Assembly: GCF_001483965.1 (NCBI RefSeq)
Contig: NZ_CP010796.1
Coordinates: 62,001-126,000 of the forward strand
Source: Carnobacterium sp. CP1
GTDB taxonomy: Bacteria > Bacillota > Bacilli > Lactobacillales > Carnobacteriaceae
Reading direction: 5' to 3'
DNA: 64,000 nucleotides
Shown piece by piece: positions 1 through 8,585 of the stretch (positions are counted from its first letter, which is position 1; every line of letters starts with the position of its first letter). The notes under the pieces were generated by a model that was not told the DNA's origin, ran no database searches, and saw only the letters and a program-made list of their open reading frames with translations. The position numbers and the translations under genes are program-made.

Positions 1-350
1 TGAACGAAGGGCAAACCTTGTTCTTTGGAGGTGTTGCGCGTTTTGATTATTTACAAGGCGGCAGACGCTCATTTACTTGCTTTACTTCTAATGATTTAAA
101 AATTCATCGGACAAAATTAGCTAATGCGGATGAATTGTATAAAAAACAAGTTGGTGAATTGTTACAGCCCCCTCGTAAAGATGAAGTGGCAGATTTCCCC
201 GAATTGGTTCGTTTCGAATTTACTATCAAAGAAAAATCCGATATTGTTTTTGCAGGATTGGGTTGGGTAACTGTTAATGAGCCTGGAGCAGTAGTTGCAG
301 GTTGGGCACCAAAAGGTGTTAATGTAGTTATTCGTAAATCTTTAATTTAA
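1..350 (+). CDS. yqeH: Ribosome biogenesis GTPase YqeH, C-terminal part (cut by window start)
   Basis: The open frame runs from the window edge (first full codon at position 3) to the stop at 350, about 115 residues. It contains the FFGGVARFDY segment followed by a Gly/Arg-rich strand, typical of the C-terminal domain of YqeH, a circularly permuted GTPase needed for 30S subunit assembly. The GTPase and zinc-finger parts lie outside the window. The next gene, yhbY, begins 48 bp downstream on the same strand, the usual Firmicutes order. Identification rests on this C-terminal sequence and the operon context. Confidence 0.9.
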   Translation, partial: NEGQTLFFGGVARFDYLQGGRRSFTCFTSNDLKIHRTKLANADELYKKQVGELLQPPRKDEVADFPELVRFEFTIKEKSDIVFAGLGWVTVNEPGAVVAGWAPKGVNVVIRKSLI

Positions 351-398
351 ACTTAAAGACCAAAAAATTAGCGACTATAATCTAGATGGAGTGAAAAA

Positions 399-719
399 AT
401 GGAATTAACTGGAAAACAAAAACGTTATTTAAGAAGCAAAGCTCATCATTTAGACCCTATTTTCCAAATTGGAAAAAATGGTTTAAACAAAGAAGTCATT
501 GTACAGATTGGCGAAGCACTTGAAAAAAGAGAATTAATAAAAATCAACTTACTGCAAAATACCGATGAATCGGTTGATGAAGTAGCAGCAGAAATCGAAC
601 GGGCCTTAGGCTGCGATGCAGTTCAAGTCATTGGTCGTGTGATCGTGTTATTTAGCCCTTCATCACAAGAGAAATACCAACGTATTTCAACTGAATTGCC
701 AGCTAAAAAGAAAAAGTAA
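399..719 (+). CDS. yhbY: Ribosome assembly RNA-binding protein YhbY (CRM domain)
   Basis: A protein of 106 aa, the usual size for a single-domain YhbY. It begins MELTGKQKRYLRSKAHHL and carries the GKNGLN loop (about residues 27-32), the conserved GxxG-type RNA-binding loop of the CRM/YhbY fold. The family binds pre-50S ribosomal RNA. The C-terminus is Lys-rich. An AGATGGAGTG ribosome-binding site precedes the ATG. It sits between yqeH and nadD, as in Bacillus and Enterococcus, and is probably cotranscribed with them. Confidence 0.95.
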   Translation: MELTGKQKRYLRSKAHHLDPIFQIGKNGLNKEVIVQIGEALEKRELIKINLLQNTDESVDEVAAEIERALGCDAVQVIGRVIVLFSPSSQEKYQRISTELPAKKKK

Positions 720-751
720 AAACATGAACGAATGAAAGAAAGGTGATTATC

Positions 752-1405
752 TTGAACAAGCAAACTGTTTCTTTCCATCAGGTTGACGCTTTGACAGAGG
801 TTTTACCTGTAAAAAACAAACGGAAAAAAGTTGGGATACTGGGTGGAACATTCAATCCGCCGCATATCGGGCATTTGATTATTGCAGATCAAGTTTGCCA
901 GCAGCTGGGTTTGGATAAAATTTATTTTATGCCGAGTGCAAATCCTCCACATCAAGATGAAAAGAAAGCTATTGCTGCTTCTCATCGAGTGAAAATGGTT
1001 GAGGCAGCTATTCAAGATAACTCTCTTTTTGACATTGAGAAAAGCGAAGTTGAACGTGGCGGTAAGAGTTATACTTACGATACATTGTTGCAGTTAGTCA
1101 AGGAACATCCAGAGACGGATTATTACTTTATTATTGGCGGCGATATGGTAGCTTATTTACCTAAATGGTATCGCATCGAAGAATTGCTCCATCTCGTTCA
1201 ATTTGTCGGCGTAAATAGACCAGGATATGGGTTAGAAAGTCCTTATCCGATTATATGGGTCGATGTCCCTTCGCTGGACATCAGTTCTACGCTTTTACGC
1301 ACGAAGCTGGAAACAAATTGTCCGGTACGGTATTTGATTCCTGATAAAACATTACAGTATATTAGTGAGAAGGGGTTATATCAAAATGCTGATAAAACCG
1401 AATGA
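752..1405 (+). CDS. nadD: Nicotinate-nucleotide adenylyltransferase
   Basis: NadD transfers AMP from ATP to nicotinate mononucleotide, making deamido-NAD in the cytoplasm. The nucleotidyltransferase signature GGTFNPPHIGHL (HxGH) and the C-terminal ISSTLLR motif are both present. I chose the TTG at 752 because AAAGGTGAT ends 4 bp before it; a GTG at 743 lies inside that ribosome-binding site. About 28 residues precede the core fold, an extension common in Enterococcus-like NadD proteins. The 3' end overlaps yqeK by 20 bp, which suggests translational coupling. Confidence 0.93.
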   Translation: MNKQTVSFHQVDALTEVLPVKNKRKKVGILGGTFNPPHIGHLIIADQVCQQLGLDKIYFMPSANPPHQDEKKAIAASHRVKMVEAAIQDNSLFDIEKSEVERGGKSYTYDTLLQLVKEHPETDYYFIIGGDMVAYLPKWYRIEELLHLVQFVGVNRPGYGLESPYPIIWVDVPSLDISSTLLRTKLETNCPVRYLIPDKTLQYISEKGLYQNADKTE

Positions 1406-1994
1406 CTTATTTTACGGCGAGAAATATATTAACCTCAGCCGAAAAGAACTGCTTGAAAAAGTACAAACACAAATGAGCAGTCAACGTTTTAAGCATGTCC
1501 TAGGCGTCGAAACCGCAGCTGTAGAATTAGCTCAACGCTATGGCGTTTCAACAGAGGCGGCTAGTATTGCTGCTTTAACGCATGATTATGCTAAAGAACG
1601 CAATCATGGCGAAATGCATGATTTGATCATTAGCGCAAATTTGGATTTGGAACTATTGCAATATGGCAGTGAAATTTGGCATGGTCCTGTTGGAGCTATT
1701 TTAGTCAAAAAAGAATTAGGCATCCAAGATGCGGATATTTTAAATGCTATTCATTATCATACAGTCGGCCGTCCAGAGATGTCTTTATTAGAACAAATCA
1801 TCTATGTAGCCGATTATATTGAACCTGGTCGTGTTTTCCCGGTTGTCTCTGAAGCAAGAAAAGCAGCTGAAACGAGCTTAGCAGAAGCTGTAGCATTTGA
1901 AACGGAACACACTTTGCTGCATTTGATTGGTCAAAAAAGAAAAATTTACCCGAAAACCATCGATACTTATAATACATGGGTAGCAAAACCTTAG
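1386..1994 (+). CDS. yqeK: HD-domain Ap4A hydrolase YqeK
   Basis: A member of the YqeK family of symmetrical diadenosine tetraphosphate hydrolases. Metal-binding HD-superfamily residues are visible: H in RFKHVLGVE, the HD pair in LTHDYAKE, and later His and Asp in HYHTVG and VADYIEPGR. The ATG at 1386 follows a GAAGGGG box and lies inside the end of nadD; an upstream GTG at 1365 lacks a good site. nadD-yqeK-rsfS is a standard Firmicutes block linking NAD synthesis to alarmone removal. Confidence 0.92.
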   Translation: MLIKPNDLFYGEKYINLSRKELLEKVQTQMSSQRFKHVLGVETAAVELAQRYGVSTEAASIAALTHDYAKERNHGEMHDLIISANLDLELLQYGSEIWHGPVGAILVKKELGIQDADILNAIHYHTVGRPEMSLLEQIIYVADYIEPGRVFPVVSEARKAAETSLAEAVAFETEHTLLHLIGQKRKIYPKTIDTYNTWVAKP

Positions 1995-2004
1995 GAGGAA
2001 TATA

Positions 2005-2361
2005 ATGATAGCAACAAGTGAAAAATTATTAGAAATTGCAGTAAAAGCCGGAGATGACAAGCGAGCAGAAGACATTTTAGCAATGGACGTTCGCCAAATT
2101 TCTATTTTAGCTGATTATTTTGTCGTTATGCACGGAAATAGTGAAAAGCAAGTACAAGCAATCGCAGATGAAATCATTGATCAAGTTCACAAAGCTGGAC
2201 TTAAAGTAAATCGCGTCGAAGGCCGTGAATCTGCAAAATGGTTATTGATTGATTTAGGCGAAATTATTGTACATGTTTTTCATTACTCAGAACGTTCGTT
2301 TTACAATCTCGAAAAACTATGGAGTGATGCACCATTGGTAGACATCACCGATATGGTTTAA
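2005..2361 (+). CDS. rsfS: Ribosomal silencing factor RsfS
   Basis: 118 aa, full length for the RsfS/Iojap family, which binds ribosomal protein uL14 and blocks subunit joining in starved cells. The segments ILADYFVVMHGNS and ESAKWLLIDLGEIIVHVF are the conserved core of the family. A perfect AGGAGG lies 6 bp before the ATG. The gene starts 10 bp after yqeK and ends 5 bp before the methyltransferase, so it belongs to the same operon. Confidence 0.95.
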   Translation: MIATSEKLLEIAVKAGDDKRAEDILAMDVRQISILADYFVVMHGNSEKQVQAIADEIIDQVHKAGLKVNRVEGRESAKWLLIDLGEIIVHVFHYSERSFYNLEKLWSDAPLVDITDMV

Positions 2362-2366
2362 GTCCA

Positions 2367-3101
2367 ATGAGTTATCAAACATTTGCACAAGTTTATGACG
2401 CTATTATGGACGATACTCTTTATGAACGATGGGCTAGTTTCGTGGACCGTCAACTTCAAAACAAAGGGCAATCCGTACTCGAATTGGCTTGCGGAACAGG
2501 CGCATTAGCAGTCACATTGAAAAAACATGGCTATGATGTGACAGGGTTAGATTTGTCAGCTAATATGTTGAGTTTGGCAAGCGAACGAGCCTTTTCTGAA
2601 GGCGTTCAGCTGCCGCTAATAGAAGGCGACATGCTGGATTTATCAGAAATTGGACAGTATGATGTTGTTACCTGTTTTTCAGACTCAATTTGTTATATGC
2701 CGGATGCTGCCGCAGTTTTGAATGTTTTTAAAGAAGTGTATCAAACGTTAAATGAAGAAGGAACATTTTTATTCGATGTTCATTCAATTTATCAAATCGA
2801 TAACATTTTCCCGGGCTATATGTATAATGATCAGTCGGAAGAGATCAGTTTCCTTTGGCAAAGTTATGCTGGAGAAACGGAACACTCAATCGAACATGAC
2901 TTGACATTTTTTGTTTACGAGGAAGAAACAGATCGCTATGAGCGTTTTGATGAAACTCATAAAGAACGGACTTACCCAATAGAAGTGTATCGGGAAATGT
3001 TGCAGCAAGCTGGATTTACTTCAATTTTTACTAGTGCAGAATTTGGAGAGTCTGACATAAATGATGAATCTACGCGCTGGTTTTTTACGTGTAAAAAATA
3101 A
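2367..3101 (+). CDS. yqeM: Class I SAM-dependent methyltransferase (YqeM-like)
   Basis: 244 aa with the Rossmann-type SAM-binding motif I VLELACGTGALA (about residues 37-48), motif II as VTGLDLSANML, and a post-motif aspartate. It begins MSYQTFAQVYDAIMDD, characteristic of the YqeM family found directly after rsfS in Firmicutes. The substrate is not known. It starts 5 bp after rsfS, and a terminator-like hairpin about 50 bp downstream closes the operon. Confidence 0.88.
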   Translation: MSYQTFAQVYDAIMDDTLYERWASFVDRQLQNKGQSVLELACGTGALAVTLKKHGYDVTGLDLSANMLSLASERAFSEGVQLPLIEGDMLDLSEIGQYDVVTCFSDSICYMPDAAAVLNVFKEVYQTLNEEGTFLFDVHSIYQIDNIFPGYMYNDQSEEISFLWQSYAGETEHSIEHDLTFFVYEEETDRYERFDETHKERTYPIEVYREMLQQAGFTSIFTSAEFGESDINDESTRWFFTCKK

Positions 3102-3147
3102 GTTGTGAATCAACTTTCTGCAACAACTAAAGGCATTCATAGCGGAG

Positions 3148-3187
3148 AAAAAACAGGAGAATCGAAACTGATTTTTCTGTTTTTTTA
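3148..3187 (+). terminator. Terminator after the yqeH-yqeM operon
   Basis: An A-rich left arm (AAAAACAGGAGAATC) pairs with GATTTTTCTGTTTTT across a 6-nt loop, followed by a T-run. It lies between yqeM and recQ, so recQ probably has its own promoter. Confidence 0.7.
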
Positions 3188-3227
3188 ATCTAGGAAGACT
3201 GTTGAATGTGAAAAAGGAGGGTGCAAG

Positions 3228-4997
3228 ATGTTAGCGAAAGCTCATCAATTGCTTCATGACATTTATGGCTTTAATGCTTTTCGGTTTGGCCAAAAAGAAG
3301 TAATTGAAAAGATTTTAAATGGTCAAGATTCATTAGCCATTATGCCTACCGGAGGCGGGAAATCGCTTTGTTACCAGATTCCGGCATTAGTGTTTGATGG
3401 CGTGACCATCGTTGTTTCGCCATTGATTTCTTTGATGAAAGATCAAGTGGATGCTTTGACGGAATTAGGCATAGCAGCAACATTTTTAAATAGTACGCTT
3501 TCGTCAGCGGAAATGAATGATCGATTGAAAAAAGCCAGCAATGGGGACTATAAATTAGTCTATGTTGCACCTGAACGTTTCCAAACGGAAGAAATCTTTT
3601 ATTTGATGCAATCGGTTAAAGTATCGATGATTGCTATTGATGAAGCGCATTGTATTTCACAATGGGGGCATGATTTTAGACCGAGTTATTTGTCGTTATG
3701 TGATACGATCCAAAATTTTACTTATCGTCCAACTATTCTGGCTTTGACCGCTACTGCAACACCGCTTGTATCTAATGATATCTTGCAATTATTAGGAATT
3801 GAAGAAAACAATCGTGTGAATACAGGATTTGTTCGCGATAATTTAGCTTTCCAAGTGGTAAAAGGCCAAGAACGGAATCGCTATCTCTTGGATTACTTAA
3901 AAATCAATGAAGGACAATCTGGGATTATTTACGCCAGTACACGCAAAGAAGTTGAACGGATTTACTTGTTATTAAAAACGAACAAAATAACTGTTGGAAA
4001 ATACCATGGTGGAATGAAAGAAGAGGAACGAAACGATTGGCAAGAAAAATTCCTCTATGATGAAGTAAACGTAATGGTTGCAACTAATGCTTTTGGAATG
4101 GGAATTGATAAAAGCAATGTGCGTTTTGTCATCCATTACCAAATTCCTAAGAATATCGAAGCATACTATCAAGAAGCAGGCCGGGCTGGTCGAGACGGAT
4201 TGCCAAGTGACGCTATTTTATTGTTTTCGCCGCAAGACATGCAAATTCAACATTATTTCATCGAACAATCTGAGATGAATGAAGAACATAAAAAGCTTGA
4301 ATACACTAAGCTAAGAGAAATGGCACAATATGGTTCTACTCAAATGTGCTTGCAGCGGTACATCGTTCGTTATTTTGGGGAAGAATGCGGAGAATGCGGG
4401 CATTGCAGCAATTGTTTGGATGAGCGAGAAGCCATTGACGTCACTTTAGATACTCAAAAAGTTTTATCTTGTGTTAAACGTATGGGAGAAACTTTTGGTA
4501 AATCAATGGTCATGAAAGTACTGACGGGTTCAAAAGACCAAAAAATAAAACAATGGAAGTTTGAAGAATTGTCGACTTATGGCTTAATGAAGACGTCTTC
4601 TCAAAAAGAAGTAACTCAGCTGATCGATTACTTGACGGCTGAAAAATATTTGATGCCGACCGATGGACAATATCCTTTATTGAAAGTTACTGAGAAAGGC
4701 GTGACAGTTTTAAAAGGCGAACTAAAAGTGACACGTAAACAAGCTCAGCAAGCGCATAAAGTTGCTATTGACGATGTGTTGTTTGATCGGCTGCGTGAAG
4801 TACGAAAAGGACTGGCAACCATCCAAAAAGTGCCTCCTTATGTTATTTTTTCGGATGAGACACTGAAGCAAATGTGTCAACTCATGCCTCAAACAGATAA
4901 TGAGCTTTTGATGGTCAAAGGAGTTGGAGAGAATAAACTGGAAAAATATGGAGCCGTATTTTTAGAAGAACTAAAAAAAACAAGCGTCAAAAGTTGA
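3228..4997 (+). CDS. recQ: ATP-dependent DNA helicase RecQ
   Basis: 589 aa, typical of bacterial RecQ, a 3'-5' helicase acting in recombination and fork repair. Visible elements in order: Walker A PTGGGKSLCYQ (about residue 42), DEAH box DEAHCISQWGHDFRP (about 138), the second RecA lobe with GRAGRDG, a four-cysteine zinc site ECGECGHCSNC (about 386-396), an RQC winged helix, and a C-terminal HRDC domain (about 510-580). GGAGG precedes the ATG. It is followed 12 bp later by tmcAL. Confidence 0.96.
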   Translation: MLAKAHQLLHDIYGFNAFRFGQKEVIEKILNGQDSLAIMPTGGGKSLCYQIPALVFDGVTIVVSPLISLMKDQVDALTELGIAATFLNSTLSSAEMNDRLKKASNGDYKLVYVAPERFQTEEIFYLMQSVKVSMIAIDEAHCISQWGHDFRPSYLSLCDTIQNFTYRPTILALTATATPLVSNDILQLLGIEENNRVNTGFVRDNLAFQVVKGQERNRYLLDYLKINEGQSGIIYASTRKEVERIYLLLKTNKITVGKYHGGMKEEERNDWQEKFLYDEVNVMVATNAFGMGIDKSNVRFVIHYQIPKNIEAYYQEAGRAGRDGLPSDAILLFSPQDMQIQHYFIEQSEMNEEHKKLEYTKLREMAQYGSTQMCLQRYIVRYFGEECGECGHCSNCLDEREAIDVTLDTQKVLSCVKRMGETFGKSMVMKVLTGSKDQKIKQWKFEELSTYGLMKTSSQKEVTQLIDYLTAEKYLMPTDGQYPLLKVTEKGVTVLKGELKVTRKQAQQAHKVAIDDVLFDRLREVRKGLATIQKVPPYVIFSDETLKQMCQLMPQTDNELLMVKGVGENKLEKYGAVFLEELKKTSVKS

Positions 4998-5009
4998 GGT
5001 GAGGGAAAA

Positions 5010-6209
5010 ATGAAAAGTTGCGGCGTAATCGTTGAATACAATCCATTTCACAATGGACATCTGTACCATTTGCATCAAGCTAAAGAACAAACGAAAGCAG
5101 ATGTTTTGATTGCTGTGATGAGCGGAAACTTTTTGCAGCGTGGCGAACCGGCCATTGTTGATAAATGGACTAGAACTCAAATGGCTTTATCAGCAGGTGC
5201 AGATATGGTCATTGAATTGCCTGTTGCTTTTAGCGTACAACCCGCTGATTATTTTGCGAAAGGCGCAGTGGCTTTATTGCATTCATTAGGATGTGAACAT
5301 TTATGTTTTGGTGCAGAAACCGGAGATGCGCAGGAATATCAAGCGGTTGCTGAATTTTTTGTAAAAGAATCGGAGCAGATAGAGGAACGATTTAAAGAAT
5401 TGCAGAATAATGGAACGACTTACGCCGCTCAGATGCAGCAGGTACTGTCAGAGTTGCTGCCTGCACAAGCGCTTGACCAAACGACACCCAACAACATACT
5501 TGGCCTAGCTTATGCAAAAGAAAATGCTAAGTACGCCCATCCCATGACGTTACACACAGTGAAGAGAGAAGGGGCCGGATACCACGATCAAGAAGTGTCT
5601 TCTAAAGAATTCGCAAGTGCAACAGCTATCCGAAGAAAGCTGATTGATTCTCCTTTACGTTTAGAAGCTTTAACTGAGCTGGCAGAAGTCATGCCGGAAA
5701 ATAGTCGGGAAGCATTAAAAACAGCAGCATTTCTTTCGTGGGAAAATTTTTGGCCGTATCTGAAATACCAACTGACCATCCAGTCAGTTGCGGAATTACG
5801 GACAGTTTATCAGATGACTGAAGGGATTGAATACCGTTTAAAAGAAAAAGTTAAAGAAGCGGAAACGTTTGAACATTTTATTTCTTTAGTCAAGAATAAA
5901 CGGTATACTTGGGTTAGGCTGCAGCGTTTATGTGTTTATCTGTTATTAGATGTGAAAGCAGAAGAGATGATGAAAGAACTCCAATTTCCCAAAGCTCTTC
6001 ATATTTTAGGTTTTAGTCATGAAGGACAACAGTATTTAAATCAAATGAAAAAGAAAGCTTCGCTGCCGTTATTGACTAATATTCAACAAAAAAATGCTTG
6101 TTTATGGAAACTGGACATCAAAGCGGGGGAAGTCTATAATCTGGCTTTTTCTTACCCAGCTGATTCACAAGATTATCGAAGGCAGCCTATCCGTTGGAAA
6201 AAAGATTAA
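5010..6209 (+). CDS. tmcAL: tRNA(Met) cytidine acetate ligase
   Basis: 399 aa and full length. The N-terminus GVIVEYNPFHNGHLYHL holds the nucleotidyltransferase-like HxGH motif of TmcAL (formerly YlbM), which activates acetate with ATP and acetylates the wobble cytidine of elongator tRNA-Met. MSGNFLQRGEP is a second conserved stretch. It lies just upstream of yceD-rpmF, as in many Lactobacillales. A GAGGTGAGGG box precedes the ATG, and the short gap after recQ suggests readthrough. Confidence 0.93.
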   Translation: MKSCGVIVEYNPFHNGHLYHLHQAKEQTKADVLIAVMSGNFLQRGEPAIVDKWTRTQMALSAGADMVIELPVAFSVQPADYFAKGAVALLHSLGCEHLCFGAETGDAQEYQAVAEFFVKESEQIEERFKELQNNGTTYAAQMQQVLSELLPAQALDQTTPNNILGLAYAKENAKYAHPMTLHTVKREGAGYHDQEVSSKEFASATAIRRKLIDSPLRLEALTELAEVMPENSREALKTAAFLSWENFWPYLKYQLTIQSVAELRTVYQMTEGIEYRLKEKVKEAETFEHFISLVKNKRYTWVRLQRLCVYLLLDVKAEEMMKELQFPKALHILGFSHEGQQYLNQMKKKASLPLLTNIQQKNACLWKLDIKAGEVYNLAFSYPADSQDYRRQPIRWKKD

Positions 6210-6278
6210 ATAAGATTTTCTTATGAAAATAGGAATGAAAACAAGAGTTACAACATTTTTGGTGTAAGGTAAAATACG

Positions 6279-6307
6279 TTGACAAAGGCCCGCGAGACTA
6301 GTATAAT
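6279..6307 (+). promoter_or_regulatory. SigA promoter of yceD-rpmF
   Basis: TTGACA (6279-6284), a 17-bp spacer, and TATAAT (6302-6307): a perfect housekeeping promoter. The start codon of yceD follows 30 bp later, giving a short leader. Confidence 0.9.
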
Positions 6308-6336
6308 TACCTTTGTTGCTTTAGGAGTGATGGAAA

Positions 6337-6897
6337 ATGAAATGGTCATTAAACGAATTGCAAAAATACCGCTTTGAACCCCTTATTTTTTCTGAGACGG
6401 TTGACTTGAAAGAGTCCCTGATGAAGAGAGAAGAAGAAATATTAGATGTTTCTCCCATTCATTTGGAAGGAACGCTGATTGTTCAAGAAAACGACATCTT
6501 GCTTCATATGGTTGTTTCATTAGATGTGACACTACCTTCTGCAAGATCATTAAAACCAGTCTTAGTACCTTTATCGATTGAGGTAAATGAGATTTATGTT
6601 CCGCAACAAGTTACAAATTATACAGACGACAAAGAAGACGAAACAGTGATTTATTTAGATAAAGAGCTGATCGATCTATCTGAAGCGATTGAAGATGCTG
6701 TCTTGTTAAATCTTCCAATGCAGGTTTTTACTGAAGAGGAAGAAAAGGAACACGAAATGCCAAGTGGAAGTGATTGGCTTGTGGTGTCTGAAGAAGATTA
6801 TCTTTCAGATAAAGCAAAACAAAAATCAGAAACTTTGGATCCGCGTTTTGCTGGTTTAAAAGATTTATTTAAAGATGAATCGGATGATCAGAAGTGA
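6337..6897 (+). CDS. yceD: YceD family protein (DUF177)
   Basis: 186 aa, a DUF177/YceD family member linked to 23S rRNA accumulation and nearly always encoded before rpmF. The acidic C-terminal region and the SEAIEDAVLLNLPM segment match the family. The zinc-binding cysteines present in some YceD proteins are absent, as in many Lactobacillales. It is driven by the perfect promoter 30 bp upstream and cotranscribed with rpmF, 71 bp downstream. Confidence 0.9.
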   Translation: MKWSLNELQKYRFEPLIFSETVDLKESLMKREEEILDVSPIHLEGTLIVQENDILLHMVVSLDVTLPSARSLKPVLVPLSIEVNEIYVPQQVTNYTDDKEDETVIYLDKELIDLSEAIEDAVLLNLPMQVFTEEEEKEHEMPSGSDWLVVSEEDYLSDKAKQKSETLDPRFAGLKDLFKDESDDQK

Positions 6898-6968
6898 GAT
6901 TAAAACATACAACTTCTCTTCTAGTTGAACGATTAGAAGCAGAAGCAATCTTTAAGGAGGTGTAGAGA

Positions 6969-7148
6969 ATGGCAGTACCAAAAAGAAGAACATCAAAAGC
7001 TAAAAAAAATAGACGTCGTACGCATTTCAAGTTAGAAGTGCCTGGCATGAACCCATGTCCTAACTGTGGGGAATTGAGAAAAAGCCATCACGTTTGTGCA
7101 GCATGTGGACAATATGACGGTAAAGAAGTAGTAAGTAAAGAAGCGTAA
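6969..7148 (+). CDS. rpmF: 50S ribosomal protein L32
   Basis: 59 aa. It begins [19 protein letters not shown] and carries two CxxC zinc-ribbon pairs (CPNCG and CAACG), so this is the zinc-binding form of L32. AAGGAGG lies 9 bp upstream of the ATG. It is the last host gene before the prophage, and its terminator is the integration site. Confidence 0.97.
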   Translation: MAVPKRRTSKAKKNRRRTHFKLEVPGMNPCPNCGELRKSHHVCAACGQYDGKEVVSKEA

Positions 7149-7186
7149 TGCGGACAGAAACTGCTTATAACCTGAGATAATGTTTT

Positions 7187-7222
7187 AAAAACACCCTTGA
7201 GACCATGGCTCAAGGGTGTTTT
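7187..7222 (+). terminator. rpmF terminator, rebuilt by the attL core
   Basis: A perfect 14-bp stem (7187-7200 plus 7201, with 7209-7222) around the loop ACCATGG, ending in TTTT. The right arm and most of the left arm fall within the 36-bp att core, so integration keeps the host terminator functional. Confidence 0.88.
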
Positions 7223-7232
7223 GCTTTGTATC
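7197..7232. repeat. attL, left attachment core (36 bp)
   Basis: Identical over 36 bases to 54702-54737. Bases just outside differ (C versus T on the left, A versus G on the right), which defines the core exactly. It sits 51 bp from the 3' end of the integrase gene, the usual position for a tyrosine-recombinase prophage. The core overlaps the rpmF terminator. Confidence 0.95.
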
Positions 7233-7256
7233 AACGTTTGTAGCGCCTAATTTCAT

Positions 7257-7277
7257 AAAAGGGGCATAAAAGGGGCA
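7257..7277. repeat. Putative integrase arm-binding repeats, left
   Basis: Two copies of AAAAGGGGCA (7257-7266 and 7268-7277) in tandem, 24 bp inside attL. The same decamer occurs twice in the same orientation near attR (54569-54589). Such paired repeats flanking the core are typical of arm sites for tyrosine integrases with an N-terminal arm-binding domain. Confidence 0.6.
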
Positions 7278-7283
7278 GAGATT

Positions 7284-8462
7284 TCATAATTCGTTTAGTT
7301 TATTTATCAAATCTGACTTAGATTTGTTAGTAACGTGAGTGTAAATCTTCTCGGTTGTTCCTCTATCGCTATGTCCAACACGATCCATAATTACATTCAA
7401 AGGTACACCTAATTCAGCTAGCATACTAATATGGGTATGTCTAAATATATGTGTGCTCAATTTAGTTTTAAGATTAAGTTCATCTTTCATTTTCCGAAGA
7501 AAAGTATTCAATACCGATATATCATATGGATTACCCTTTTTAGAAATAAAGATATAATCGTTGTGCTTTTTAGGGATAAGGAGATTCAATCCAATTCTAT
7601 TTTCAATACAATCTATGACGCCTTGACTGATGTCTACAGATCGGAATGATTTTTTTGTTTTAGGAATAGTTTTTTCTCCACGTGTAGGACTTTTAGTGAC
7701 GTTGTCATATGTCCCTTTAACGTGTAAAAGAGCGCCTTCTACGTCTTTTTCCTGTAAAGCTAAACATTCACCTATTCTAAGCCCAGTATAAGCCTGTACA
7801 TAAAATACGCTGTAATACCCCACATTCATTTTTTTCGTTCTGTCCAACAAAGCTTCAAGTTCTTCTTTCTCGAGATACTGAGGTATGCTTTCCGCTTCCA
7901 TTGATTCGATGGTACGTATTGGTGTTGGTATTTTGGATAAAGTCAAAGGATCTAAATTTTTAATGTATTTATTTTTATAAGCGTGATTAAATGTTGCGTG
8001 AATAATCAATTTGAATTTCTCGATATATTTTATACTGAAATTATATTCGTGGAAGAGTCGGTCATAAACTTTTTGAACATCGTTAAAATCCATATTTTTT
8101 ACTTTATAATCCATTTCATCGATCATATATTTGTTTTTCATAAGTCCTATTATATATGAATAATTTGAAACGGTGCTACCTTTTGGAGGATGACCATTAG
8201 GCTTATGTACGAAAATATAGAACCACTCATCCAGCGTTTCAGAGAACAATTTTTCGTTATCAACAAATCCGGTCGTTTGTTCTTTTTTAGATTCAGTTAA
8301 AGCGGCTTCTATTTTAGCGTTTAATATTCTTTGCGCTTCGTTCCAAGCACGTCTACTGTTTGAGTTCATTGTGGTAGATTTTTTCCTGTAATTTTTAGTC
8401 TTAGGATCTTCGTAGCGTTCAATGTATTTAAATTTTCCGTTCTCTAATATTTCCATCCACAT
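7284..8462 (-). CDS. int: Phage tyrosine-recombinase integrase
   Basis: 392 aa. It has an N-terminal three-stranded arm-binding segment, a helical core-binding domain (about 75-175), and a catalytic domain with the Arg of TGLRIGE (about 230), HxxR in THIFRHTHI (about 337-340), and the nucleophilic Tyr in KIYTHVTN (about 372). It should integrate and, with an excisionase, excise the prophage at the rpmF terminator. AGGAGG lies 8 bp before the ATG at 8462. It is the last gene of the leftward lysogeny module. No excisionase gene lies beside it. Confidence 0.95.
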   Translation of the reverse strand: MWMEILENGKFKYIERYEDPKTKNYRKKSTTMNSNSRRAWNEAQRILNAKIEAALTESKKEQTTGFVDNEKLFSETLDEWFYIFVHKPNGHPPKGSTVSNYSYIIGLMKNKYMIDEMDYKVKNMDFNDVQKVYDRLFHEYNFSIKYIEKFKLIIHATFNHAYKNKYIKNLDPLTLSKIPTPIRTIESMEAESIPQYLEKEELEALLDRTKKMNVGYYSVFYVQAYTGLRIGECLALQEKDVEGALLHVKGTYDNVTKSPTRGEKTIPKTKKSFRSVDISQGVIDCIENRIGLNLLIPKKHNDYIFISKKGNPYDISVLNTFLRKMKDELNLKTKLSTHIFRHTHISMLAELGVPLNVIMDRVGHSDRGTTEKIYTHVTNKSKSDLINKLNEL

Positions 8463-8497
8463 GGATAAAACCTCCTATTTTATGGTACAATAGGGCA

Positions 8498-8575
8498 TAG
8501 AAAAGAGCCCTGTTATACGGGTTGTTTTTTTGCTAAACACCACTTTCGCTTTGGTCGGGGAGAGTGGTGTTTTTT
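8498..8575 (+). ncRNA. Putative small RNA unit A, divergent from int
   Basis: An extended -10 (TGG TACAAT, 8483-8491) lies 24 bp from the int start codon and points away from int. Downstream is a small hairpin with a T7 run (about 8505-8528), then a strong terminator whose arms AAACACCACT and AGTGGTGTTT (8535-8544, 8563-8572) are followed by T residues. The transcript would be about 30 or 78 nt and contains no sensible ORF. Two structurally parallel units occur at 10626 and 11263. Transcription is inferred, not shown. Confidence 0.45.
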
Positions 8576-8585
8576 ACGTATATAA

